A program made the position numbers and the translations under genes. From Caldilinea sp. CFX5 (GTDB taxonomy: Bacteria > Chloroflexota > Anaerolineae > Caldilineales > Caldilineaceae): 64,000 nucleotides of DNA. The stretch's first letter is position 1; every line of letters starts with the position of its first letter. The notes below the pieces were generated by a model that worked only from the letters and a program-made list of their open reading frames with translations, searched no databases and was not told the DNA's origin. This document shows positions 9,395-18,843 of the stretch, piece by piece. Where the stretch lies: the NCBI GenBank assembly GCA_021405325.1, contig QWII01000091.1:19068-83067 (forward strand), given 5' to 3'.

Positions 9395-9638
9395 ATGGGA
9401 TGTGCGCATGTTCAACCGTGTAATAAGCCATATACCGTTGGTTTGTGGAGGTTTCGGCCCCCAATCCTAGAGCAAGGGATACGCCACACAGTGCATTCTC
9501 AAAGCCTTTTTGGTATGCTTCTGTAATCTCCGGCTTAGTTCCACTGGGTGTTGATTGCACAGTTCTAAGAAGCGCCCTCAGAATGTTTCTGAGTTCATCA
9601 CGGGAATACACAGTTCGCTTAGATTCGGTTGGGTTCAT
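9351..9638 (-). CDS. Small hypothetical protein, convergent overlap with the SPFH gene
   Basis: A 95-residue frame beginning MNPTESKRTVYSRDELRN. It has a helical acidic/basic N-terminal half and an Ala/Gly/Leu-rich segment (ALCGVSLALGLG). The GCGGAGACC leader before the ATG gives a plausible ribosome binding site about 11 bases upstream. No family recognised. Its 3' end overlaps the SPFH gene tail-to-tail by 44 bases. The overlapping plus-strand frame looks less protein-like, so I favour this strand, with moderate certainty. Confidence 0.5.
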   Translation of the reverse strand: MNPTESKRTVYSRDELRNILRALLRTVQSTPSGTKPEITEAYQKGFENALCGVSLALGLGAETSTNQRYMAYYTVEHAHIPFNAAESTAILTNEA

Positions 9639-9934
9639 ACAAGTTGGTCTCCGCCTTATGCCAAGAAACAGGAATTTGAATCGAGCCAAAAACAACATAT
9701 TGAATTTTAGCACATTTGTTCCATATATACAAAAGTCTTTATCTCCGCAAGTATATAGCTTGCGAAGACAGGGAAAAAGGCGTATGCTGGCAACGTTGAG
9801 GTAGTGGTGTTCGGGAATTGTTCAATAATAGGCCAAACTTGCACAAGCACTTCAAAAAAACAATACTTTTTGACGAATAAATGATATACTGTTTCAGCAA
9901 TCTCCAACCCTCATGTCAAGAAATGGAGTCCCTT

Positions 9935-11251
9935 ATGCGATTGCTGAAACAAGGATTGTTGTCTGGTATCATGTTGCTTGCGCTCTGCCTCGCGTTTGTC
10001 CTGGCGCCCGTTGCGCTGGCCTTTGAAAGCCGCGGCGGTGATCAGGTGGTTATTGCTGCCGATGAGGTGATTGACGATGATCTCTATGTTGGCGCCAATC
10101 GGCTGGTGATCAACGGCATTGTGAAAGGGGATGTGTTGGCCGCCGCCACCACCATTGAGGTCAACGGCGTCATTGAAGGCGATCTCATGGCCGGCGCCCA
10201 AACGGTCATTATCAACGGCGAAGTGACCGACGACCTGCGGGTGGGGGCCACCGCCATCACCATCGGGGAGCAGGGCAAGATCGGGGATGACTTGCTGGTG
10301 GGTGGCTACAGCCTCGAAACCCGCGCCGGCAGTCTGATCGGCGGCAATATCGGCGGCGGCACCGGCCAGACCATGCTCAACGGCCGCGTTGGCGGCAATG
10401 TCAACATCGGGGCCGGCGGTCTGGTGCTGAATGGGCCGGTGGCCGGTAATGTCACCGCTGAGGTCAGCGCACCGGGGCGAATGCCGCCCTTTAACCCGTT
10501 TATGTTTATGCCCAATGCCCCGGCAGTCACACCGATTGCCCCCGGCTTGTCGATCGGATCCAACGCGATCATCAGCGGTCTGCTCACCTATCGCACCAGT
10601 GTCTCGGCGACGATTCCAGCCGACGCGGTCATTGGGGGCGTTACCTTTGTCCAGGTCGCCCAGGCTGCGCCGGAAGATCCATTGGCGCCGGCCAGTTTAC
10701 AGCAACGCGGCATCCGGGCGGCCCAATACTGGGTTGTTCTGCTGTTGTTAGGGTTGCTCTTTGTCGCCATTGCCCGCCGGTTAACCCGCAACGCCGCCGA
10801 CGTCTTAGGCGCAACCGCCGGGCAGAGCTTTGTCTGGGGCATCGCGGCGTTGATTCTCTTTCCCATTGGGCTGGCGCTGCTGGTGGGCGTGTTGATTGCC
10901 CTGAGTTTTGGTCTAAATCTGGCCGGATTGGGGGAGGCGGCAGGTACGATCCTGTGGGCCGGCATCCTCACCACCGTGATTCTAGCGCTGCTCTTTGTCC
11001 TGGCCTTGGGGCTATTTACCAAAGTTACTGTCAGTTACCAACTGGGGCGCTGGATCACAGGCAGCCTGGATGGTGTTTTCTGGCCGCTCTTCCTGGGCGC
11101 CTTGATCGTGGCGGTATTGGTCTGGCTGCCCTATGCCGGCGCCGTGCTGAGTCTGCTCATCACCCTCTATGGTCTGGGCGCCCTCTGGCTGGCCTGGCGC
11201 GGCCCGGTCAAGACGCCGGTCAAAACCGATCCTTATCAATTAGGTAGGTGA
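9935..11251 (+). CDS. Bactofilin-like beta-solenoid protein with C-terminal membrane domain
   Basis: A signal peptide or first membrane helix (residues 1-30) is followed by a repeat region (about 40-190) of short Gly-rich rungs such as NRLVINGIVKGDV, TTIEVNGVIEGDL and QTVIINGEVTDDL. These are typical of polymer-forming bactofilin-type right-handed beta-helices. After a Pro-rich linker come about four hydrophobic helices (about 265-420). Classical bactofilins are small soluble cytoskeletal proteins; here the solenoid is predicted to lie outside the membrane and to be fused to a multi-helix anchor. ATG 9935 was chosen because GGAG sits six bases upstream. Role unknown, perhaps an envelope scaffold. 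Confidence 0.8.
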   Translation: MRLLKQGLLSGIMLLALCLAFVLAPVALAFESRGGDQVVIAADEVIDDDLYVGANRLVINGIVKGDVLAAATTIEVNGVIEGDLMAGAQTVIINGEVTDDLRVGATAITIGEQGKIGDDLLVGGYSLETRAGSLIGGNIGGGTGQTMLNGRVGGNVNIGAGGLVLNGPVAGNVTAEVSAPGRMPPFNPFMFMPNAPAVTPIAPGLSIGSNAIISGLLTYRTSVSATIPADAVIGGVTFVQVAQAAPEDPLAPASLQQRGIRAAQYWVVLLLLGLLFVAIARRLTRNAADVLGATAGQSFVWGIAALILFPIGLALLVGVLIALSFGLNLAGLGEAAGTILWAGILTTVILALLFVLALGLFTKVTVSYQLGRWITGSLDGVFWPLFLGALIVAVLVWLPYAGAVLSLLITLYGLGALWLAWRGPVKTPVKTDPYQLGR

Positions 11252-11312
11252 TAGGTGCTGTGTGATCCGTGGCCTTCGACAGGCTCAGGCCACGGATCAC
11301 GCAGCACCTATC
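11250..11312. repeat. Near-perfect 26-bp inverted repeat with TTCGACAGGCTCA loop
   Basis: Arms 11250-11275 and 11287-11312 pair with one mismatch. The arms are made of GTGATCCGTGG-type words and the loop region reads TTCGACAGGCTCA; the same loop word recurs in the hairpin at 52466 and, in variant form, at 55761. It begins inside the stop codon of the bactofilin-like gene and may terminate its transcript. Confidence 0.85.
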
Positions 11313-11341
11313 ATGTATCACGTAAGAAACGAGGCGAAATC

Positions 11342-12547
11342 TTGTCTACCCTTTTACACCAACTGGCCGACGGCGAACGCGACCAGCTTCATATCACGGC
11401 GATTAAAGTCATTCAACTAAAGGAGCATGGCATCCAATCGTTGGTGAAGGTGGAGACCGATGGCGGCGTCTATGGGCTGGGTGAAATTGGCGCGCCGGCG
11501 GCCGTCGCACGCGCGTACATCGAAACCATGAAAGCAGATCTCATCGGCCAGGATGCGCTGGCAGTGGAGAAGTGCTATGCCGACATGACGCGGCTGCGCG
11601 CCCAGTGGCACGCCCATTGGGTGCAGAACCCGACGATTAGCGGCATCGATATTGCGCTGTGGGACATTGCCGGCAAGGTCTTCAACCGTCCCATCTCCAA
11701 GCTGTTGACCGGGCGTTTTCGTGATGAAATTGAACTTTATGTTAACACGCTGGGGCCGACCGATTGGTTTGACAAAGGCGCCTGCCAAGCTTGGGCCGAT
11801 GAAATGAAAGCCGATCCCAATGGTTTTCAGACGATCAAGTTCGGCTTTGAAGCCATGCTTGGCCGCCAATTGCCGCAGCATAATGGTCGCCGCCCCGGCT
11901 ATCTTTGTGATATGCTCAAGCAGACCGAATTGCGGCGCATTCGTCAGGGCTATGAAAATTGTCGGGAAGCGTTGGGCTGGGAGATGGACATTATCGTCCA
12001 TTGTCATAACGAGTGGGATCTGCCGACGGCGCTGGGCATTGCCGAAGCGGTGGCGCCGATCCGTCCGCTCTGGATTGAAGATGCGCTGCCGGTGGTCTAC
12101 TCGGATAGTTGGCCCGCCTTCCGCGCCGCGTCGCCGGTGCGGGTGATGACGGGCGAAAAGCTTGAGCTGGTTGCCGAATTTCTGCAATTTCTGACCAATG
12201 GCGGCGTCCATGTGATCCACCCCGACATTGCCTTTGTCGGCGGCATTACCGGGATGCGCAAGATCGCCGACCTGGCGGAGCTGTATGCCGTGCCGGTGGT
12301 GACGCATAATGTCGGCAGCCTGGTGCAACTGCTGGCGACGGCGCACTTTGGCGCCTCCTGTCGCAATTTTGTGATGACGGAATGTCGCATCCCGCAGGGT
12401 GGGATCTTTGCTGAAATGAACGCTGATGGGATGCAGGTCGCTAATGGCAAATTGAAGGCGCCGGACACACCGGGGCTGGGCATCACACTGGTCGATGAGG
12501 TGTTGCGAGCCAATCTCTGGGCTGGGGAAGTTTATTGGGATCGATAA
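11342..12547 (+). CDS. Enolase-superfamily enzyme (mandelate racemase/muconate lactonising type)
   Basis: Metal-dependent enzyme that should abstract a proton next to a carboxylate, probably a sugar-acid dehydratase or racemase. The N-terminal capping domain (about 1-115) ends before GIDIALWDIAGK. The barrel has KFGF (candidate catalytic Lys strand), metal-ligand strands IIVHCHNEWD, WIEDALP and MTGEKLEL, and a late THNVGS strand with the candidate catalytic His. The exact subgroup cannot be named by eye; the layout recalls mannonate or other acid-sugar dehydratases. The start is set at TTG 11342, seven bases after GAGGCG; upstream in-frame codons belong to the hairpin region. The nearby GH127 gene suggests plant-polysaccharide sugars. 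Confidence 0.85.
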   Translation: MSTLLHQLADGERDQLHITAIKVIQLKEHGIQSLVKVETDGGVYGLGEIGAPAAVARAYIETMKADLIGQDALAVEKCYADMTRLRAQWHAHWVQNPTISGIDIALWDIAGKVFNRPISKLLTGRFRDEIELYVNTLGPTDWFDKGACQAWADEMKADPNGFQTIKFGFEAMLGRQLPQHNGRRPGYLCDMLKQTELRRIRQGYENCREALGWEMDIIVHCHNEWDLPTALGIAEAVAPIRPLWIEDALPVVYSDSWPAFRAASPVRVMTGEKLELVAEFLQFLTNGGVHVIHPDIAFVGGITGMRKIADLAELYAVPVVTHNVGSLVQLLATAHFGASCRNFVMTECRIPQGGIFAEMNADGMQVANGKLKAPDTPGLGITLVDEVLRANLWAGEVYWDR

Positions 12548-12624
12548 ACTGAATTTCAACTTTGGGATCTGTGTGCTATAATCCAGCCAAGGGATTCAGT
12601 TTGTTTGCCAAAGGTTGACAGAAG

Positions 12625-12975
12625 ATGATCGCAACAAAAGTAAAAGGAACGGTTACGGCAGAAAAAGCTGTTACAATTGCACAGGATTTTATTGCTGATA
12701 AACTTGGCAATCTTATTGGTGTTACGCAGCCATATCACATTACCAGTGGACTCCAATCAGCTTGGGGGGCGCCCCTGGTGCTGACCTCACCAAGTTATGG
12801 GATTGTTGGCGTCGTCGGCGTTGTCATGATTGATCAAGAGTTTGGTCACATCATCGGATGGACACCACTGAATGAAGTGAATACGAATGCTGACAAACTG
12901 GCTAATGAAAAAAAGGCTGAGATTGAAGCTGCTTTCCAATCTCGTCGTCTTCAATATGCTCATGCTATGCCATGA
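12625..12975 (+). CDS. Small hypothetical protein next to a C39-like remnant
   Basis: A 116-residue frame starting MIATKVKGTVTAEKAV, with a mixed alpha/beta pattern (amphipathic N-terminal helix, a YGIVGVVGVVMID strand pair, charged C-terminal helix). No family recognised. It ends 24 bases before a short frame that matches the opening of a C39-type cysteine peptidase, so it may originally have been the first gene of a two-gene unit. Its base composition is more A+T-rich than the flanking enzymes, hinting at separate ancestry. Confidence 0.6.
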   Translation: MIATKVKGTVTAEKAVTIAQDFIADKLGNLIGVTQPYHITSGLQSAWGAPLVLTSPSYGIVGVVGVVMIDQEFGHIIGWTPLNEVNTNADKLANEKKAEIEAAFQSRRLQYAHAMP

Positions 12976-12999
12976 TCCCACACACTGATTAGGTCAAAC

Positions 13000-13116
13000 G
13001 TGCTCCCGTTCTATCCTCAAGAAACAGACTATTCCTGCGTGCCGGCTTGTCTACGAATGATTATGCAAGCATGGCAGATGAGTCGACAACGTATGATTGT
13101 CATCACTACCACCTAA
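13000..13116 (+). pseudogene. Remnant of a C39-like papain-fold cysteine peptidase (N-terminal fragment)
   Basis: From GTG 13000 a 38-codon frame reads LPFYPQETDYSCVPACLRMI and continues to a TAA at 13114. Gln followed by the Cys of the YSCVPACLRM stretch is the hallmark opening of C39/papain-like peptidases. The His and Asp parts and most of the domain are absent, so this is a truncated leftover. What remains after ACLRMIMQAW does not look like the family. Confidence 0.6.
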
Positions 13117-13137
13117 AATAGAGGACATTTTGCAACA

Positions 13138-15054
<1,917 letters not shown>

Positions 15055-15166
15055 CCTCAGCCCCTTCCCTCGCCACCATAGAGCGGATCGGGAAGGGACG
15101 CTACGGCCATGTTCGTAGCTAACGAGTCAAACGCTTGAACAAGAAACAAGAATTTTAGTATACACA

Positions 15167-15251
15167 TAGGAGTTACGCAGTTGGACAAGACCTGTCAGGT
15201 TTGCGAAACCTGACAGGTCTCTGGTAGCGCCCGTCAACTGCGTAACTCCTA
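15167..15251. repeat. Nested inverted repeat, MITE-like, 85 bp
   Basis: Outer arms of 17 bp (15167-15183 and 15235-15251, TAGGAGTTACGCAGTTG and its complement) enclose a perfect 15-bp inner hairpin (15188-15202 with 15206-15220, loop GCG). The architecture is that of a small non-autonomous element. No clear target duplication was seen. A second imperfect word hairpin (15252-15270 with 15292-15310) follows directly. The rest of 15055-15363 holds no gene. Confidence 0.75.
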
Positions 15252-15363
15252 ACACAGATAGGAAGAAACAGAGATATTTCCATTCGATTCAGTGTTTCTT
15301 CTTATCCGTGTAAACTTTTTTGGTTTTGGCTTACCCAGGTTAGATAGTTACAGAAAACAGATC

Positions 15364-16467
15364 ATGTCTAAACTTTATAAATCGACAACCATACCTCTGG
15401 TCACGTTATTGGTCGTTGTTCTCTTCGGCACAATGGCCTGTGGTTCAAGCGAGAGTGCGTCGCCGACCGCAACGCCGGCGCCCGCAGCAACGAGTACACC
15501 AACCACCGTCCCCACCGCCACCGCCGTTCCCAGCGTCCCGACGGCAACCGCAGTGGTCTCCACTACAACAGCGCCGGCGGCGAATGATATTTTGTCGGTG
15601 GTGGGGCGAGCAAAGGGATTGGAAAATTTTGTCACATTGTTAGCAAGTGCGGGGCTTACCGAACAGTTCCAAAACAGCCAGCCGAAGACGGTCTTTATTG
15701 TACCCAATGCTGTCTGGGACGAATTGCCTGCCGCTGTTCGTGACAATACGGAGCTAGTGAACCGGATTTTACGCAATCACATTGTCGAGGGGCGCCACCT
15801 CATGAGGGATATGGTCGTATCCGGCACAATGACAAGCTCATTGGGTATATCCTTGACCGTTCTGGTTGGCGCCGAAGGGGCAACGGTGCAAGGCGCCAAT
15901 GTCCTGGACGCCGATTATGAAGCGGATAATGGCATTCTCCACCTGCTCGATACGGTCTTACTGCCGCAAGATGTCATCACCGATGTGATGGCGCTCTATC
16001 CGTCCGTGGTGGGTGAACAGACTTTTGCCATGCAGGGCAACATCCACATTGCGCATGGTCAATTTTCGCCGGCGCCGTACAACAGCACGCCCCCCACCTC
16101 CGGCCCGCACTACCCGGATATTGTGGCCTGGCAGCTCTATGAGCAACCCTTTCCTTATGAGCAACTGGTACACAACCTGGAAGATGGCGGCGTTGTTATC
16201 TACTATCAATGCGCTGAACCCTGCCCTGAGCTCGTGGAACAGTTGCGCACCCTGGTGCAACCCTATCAGGAAACCGGACGCCATGTGGTCGTTGCGCCCA
16301 ATGACCCAACCTGGACGCTGAGCGGCGCCGTTAAACCCCATGCCGATATGGGCGCCCCCATTGCCGTCGTGGCCTGGCGCAAATTACTCAAACTCGATGC
16401 GGTTGATGCAGAAAAGATTAATCAATTTATTGAAGCGTTTGAGGGGATTGACCATCATGTGCGGTAA
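15364..16467 (+). CDS. Lipoprotein with FAS1 (fasciclin) domain and C-terminal DUF3105
   Basis: A signal peptide ends in a lipobox (FGTMAC, Cys about residue 26), so the protein should be anchored to the outer face of the membrane. A Thr/Pro/Ala-rich stalk (about 30-72) leads to a fasciclin domain (about 75-205), with TVFIVPNAVW and a late NGILHLLDTVLLP, the usual FAS1 H1/H2-like blocks. The C-terminal part (about 225-365) has PPTSGPHY, HNLEDGGVVIYY and a paired Cys (CAEPC), as in DUF3105. FAS1 domains mediate adhesion; the DUF3105 role is unknown. ATG 15364 is chosen because the lipoprotein signal starts there; longer frames would add an unlikely tail. Confidence 0.85.
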   Translation: MSKLYKSTTIPLVTLLVVVLFGTMACGSSESASPTATPAPAATSTPTTVPTATAVPSVPTATAVVSTTTAPAANDILSVVGRAKGLENFVTLLASAGLTEQFQNSQPKTVFIVPNAVWDELPAAVRDNTELVNRILRNHIVEGRHLMRDMVVSGTMTSSLGISLTVLVGAEGATVQGANVLDADYEADNGILHLLDTVLLPQDVITDVMALYPSVVGEQTFAMQGNIHIAHGQFSPAPYNSTPPTSGPHYPDIVAWQLYEQPFPYEQLVHNLEDGGVVIYYQCAEPCPELVEQLRTLVQPYQETGRHVVVAPNDPTWTLSGAVKPHADMGAPIAVVAWRKLLKLDAVDAEKINQFIEAFEGIDHHVR

Positions 16468-16492
16468 TAACAGTCCGCAGTCGCTTGGTCGC

Positions 16493-16618
16493 TTAGTCCG
16501 TTAGTCGATCACAAGCTGACCACGGATTGCGGGCTACTGGAATAACTAATAACGCATGTTTTTCCACACCATACATATCGTTCACATAGGCTTGCAGGTG
16601 CTTCTGCTGTTCGCTCAT
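16493..16618 (-). pseudogene. 5' remnant of a ferritin-like (DUF892/YciE-type) gene
   Basis: The frame begins MSEQQKHLQAYVNDMYGVEK, strongly resembling the first helix of DUF892-type ferritin-like proteins, and has a good ribosome binding site (AAGGGA, seven bases before the ATG at 16618). After about 25 codons the similarity ends. The remainder is encoded by short-word sequence (GTCCG, GTCGC, TTAGTC words around 16470-16510) up to a TAA. The gene body is missing. Confidence 0.55.
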
Positions 16619-16818
16619 GATTGATTTCCCTTTGCTAGTGGGCTTACCGTTTGCCGCATCATGAACGAAGTGACTATAGGGCAGGTTATAGAGGCAGGGG
16701 ATAGGATAGTGCAGAGCAGCCGTCATGCCCGGTGGCGGGCGCATCCACCGAACATGACGGCTCGTCGCTCACTTATAGGCGCTGTCGATTAGCTGGTTTG
16801 GCAAGGACAGGGTGGTGG

Positions 16819-17067
16819 TTACGGCCCCACAGCCAGATTGACCAGTACAAAAAGCGCCGCGGCCAGCCAAAGGCAGGTGAATAAGATGCGACGCCAGCTT
16901 CTTGGTGCTCTAGGCGGCTGGGTGGCGAGTTGTTGGTTGCGTCGCTCCAGAAAGATCAAGAAGAGACCCAACAGTAACCCGACGAAGAGATTGCCGACAT
17001 GGCTACCCATACTCATCTCGGCATGACGTTGATCACTGTCCTGTTCGCTGAGTAGGATCGGTTGCAT
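16819..17067 (-). CDS. Small membrane protein, two predicted helices
   Basis: 82 residues with hydrophobic segments at about 25-40 and 62-80, separated by a basic loop (ERRNQQLATQPPRAPRSWRR) that should be cytoplasmic. The ATG at 17067 has a strong AAGGAGAG site eight bases upstream, which supports a real gene. No family recognised. It is divergently arranged with the ATPase/winged-helix regulator gene. A short inverted repeat with arms GCCGTCATG and CATGACGGC (about 16719-16761) lies downstream and may mark its transcript end. Confidence 0.65.
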   Translation of the reverse strand: MQPILLSEQDSDQRHAEMSMGSHVGNLFVGLLLGLFLIFLERRNQQLATQPPRAPRSWRRILFTCLWLAAALFVLVNLAVGP

Positions 17068-17434
17068 GGCTTACTCTCCTTTTCATGATACGCCTTGGAC
17101 GTTCTTACGCACAATGGCCAACAGAACGTCTTTAGGTCAACAAACTCGATACGTTGCCCTCCTCCCCTATGACTTGTAAACCGAATCAGCGCCCACGTTC
17201 AGTATGGCATGGTTTCTTGATCACCACGATGACAAGTAAACGACAAGTGCATGACAAATGTGCGTCAATTCTGACGGGGGCGCCATGATGCAACGCGGGG
17301 AGTTGCACCCCCACGCCCTTGCTGTGATATACTCATGGGGTTTAGTAAACAGACAGACCTAACAGATTTTTTAGTACTTCGTTAGGACTCCAGTGGCGAC
17401 TGTTGTAATCATCGGTTTGAAGGAAGTCGCGACC
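17068..17434. promoter_or_regulatory. Divergent promoter region with a weak sigma-70-like element
   Basis: About 370 bases between a leftward small membrane protein and the rightward ATPase regulator. A TTGCAC at 17303-17308 and GATATACT at 17326-17333 could form a promoter with about 17-base spacing. The spacing depends on how the -10 is read, so this is weak. No other element was recognised. Confidence 0.3.
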
Positions 17435-18781
17435 ATGACGCAGATGACTGAATTTGGCCCGGAACATCTAATAACCTACCGGCAAGAGTTGGTCAAGCCC
17501 CTCTTTGCCAGGATTCAGGCGCGCGAATCTTGCGCTGTTATCGGCGCAGCCAGCATGGGAAAGTCGCGGCTGCTGCAATTTATCCTGCGCCCCGATGTGC
17601 GCGCCCACTATTTGGGCGCGACCCATGGGACGACCTTGGTCGTTTGGGTCGATTGTAATCGCATGGCCTCTTTTTCCGCCTGGGGATTGCATGAATTGCT
17701 GCTGACCGGTCTGTTGGAAGCTTGTATTGAACACCCCACGGCCGTTGCCCAGCGCGACACCTTGACCCAGTTGCGCCGTGAGGCGATTGTCGAGCGCAAC
17801 AAGTTGCTGGCCCAACGCAATGTCGAGCTGGCGCTCCAAATCTTCTGCCAGGAATTAAAGCTTCAGGTCTGTTTTATTCTCGATGAATTTGACGAAGCCT
17901 ATCGCACCGTCTCGCCCCGTGCCCTGGCCAGCTTGCGGGCGTTGCGCGACCGGCATAAGTACCAAGTTCATTATGTTCTGCTCTTGCGCCACCACCCCTT
18001 GTATTTACGCAATCCCGAGGATTGTGAAGGTTTTTATGAACTCTTCTCCCGTTCGCTCCTGGGCATCCATCCCTATAGCCATAGCGACGCTCATGCCGTG
18101 ATCGAGCAGATCCTGACGCGGCGCAAACATGAAACGGCCGCTTTGGCAGAGGCGACCCGTTCACAGTTGGTGATGCTGAGTGGCGGACATCCGGGGTTGT
18201 TGGTTGCCCTGGTGGATCTATGGCTCACGGAAGGAAGGTTGCCGAGTGAAGGCAGCGGGCAAGCCAAAGTGCAGGAAGAGTGTCGCAAGCTGTGGGAAGG
18301 CTTGCGCCGGGAAGAGCGCGAGACGTTGCATTATATTGCGCAAGGGGTTGAAACGGATTTCCGTCAACGGGAGTCGTTGTTGCTCAAGGGAATTATTCGG
18401 GAAACCCAACCCGGCCAGAGTGACTTCTTCTCCCCTCTCTTTGCCGGCTATGCCACCCAACAAGCGCCGGCGGTCGAGCAGGGGCTGCGCATCGATCCGC
18501 AAACCGGCGCCGTTTGGGTCGATGGCCGCATTGTCGAGGCGCTGACACCGCGCGAATTTGACCTGCTGGTCTGTCTGGCCGAAGAGCCGGGCAGGCTCTA
18601 TGAAACGGAGACGATTCTCACCAGTCTCTACCCGCAGGGTGAGCATCTCAACGTCGATAGCGGCTATGTGGCAGCGCTGGTGCGGCGTGTACGCGCCAAG
18701 ATTGAGCGTGATCCCGGCAATCCCCAATATCTCTTGAATGTGCGGGGGCGCGGCTATCGTTTGGTTCTGCTGCCGGAGTAA
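17435..18781 (+). CDS. P-loop ATPase fused to a C-terminal OmpR-type winged helix
   Basis: Likely a signal-responsive ATPase regulator (STAND-like). Walker A is GAASMGKSR near residue 40 and Walker B is VCFILDEFDE near residue 150. A helical sensor-type region follows (about 190-340), with VMLSGGHPGLL like the winged-helix lid of AAA-type ATPases. The last ~95 residues are a DNA-binding winged helix of the Trans_reg_C type: LTPREFDLLVCLAEEPG, SGYVAALVRRVRAKIE and LLNVRGRGYRLV. Unlike usual OmpR proteins there is no receiver. ATG 17435 is chosen for its AAGGAAG leader; a GTG at 17393 is possible. It may sense a nucleotide or ligand state and regulate nearby or defence genes; this is inference. 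Confidence 0.82.
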   Translation: MTQMTEFGPEHLITYRQELVKPLFARIQARESCAVIGAASMGKSRLLQFILRPDVRAHYLGATHGTTLVVWVDCNRMASFSAWGLHELLLTGLLEACIEHPTAVAQRDTLTQLRREAIVERNKLLAQRNVELALQIFCQELKLQVCFILDEFDEAYRTVSPRALASLRALRDRHKYQVHYVLLLRHHPLYLRNPEDCEGFYELFSRSLLGIHPYSHSDAHAVIEQILTRRKHETAALAEATRSQLVMLSGGHPGLLVALVDLWLTEGRLPSEGSGQAKVQEECRKLWEGLRREERETLHYIAQGVETDFRQRESLLLKGIIRETQPGQSDFFSPLFAGYATQQAPAVEQGLRIDPQTGAVWVDGRIVEALTPREFDLLVCLAEEPGRLYETETILTSLYPQGEHLNVDSGYVAALVRRVRAKIERDPGNPQYLLNVRGRGYRLVLLPE

Positions 18782-18788
18782 CAGACAC

Positions 18789-18843
18789 GGATTCAGGGGG
18801 CGCGGATTTTTAAGCAGATCAAAAATCCGCGCCCCCTGAATCC
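18789..18843. repeat. Perfect 23-bp inverted repeat overlapping the helicase stop codon
   Basis: Arms 18789-18811 and 18821-18843 are exact reverse complements with a nine-base loop. The element sits between convergent genes. Its right arm encodes the last residues (GGADF) of the helicase, and the stop codon lies at the loop/arm boundary, so the hairpin has become part of the coding sequence. Confidence 0.88.

Noticed and set aside
9445..9804. Plus-strand frame opposite the small gene at 9351
   Set aside because: No ribosome binding site and basic, low-quality composition; the minus-strand frame has a GGAG leader and a more protein-like pattern.
11417..12559. 380-codon open frame on the minus strand
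   Set aside because: Antisense to the enolase-superfamily gene, His/Arg/Gln-rich and without recognisable motifs.
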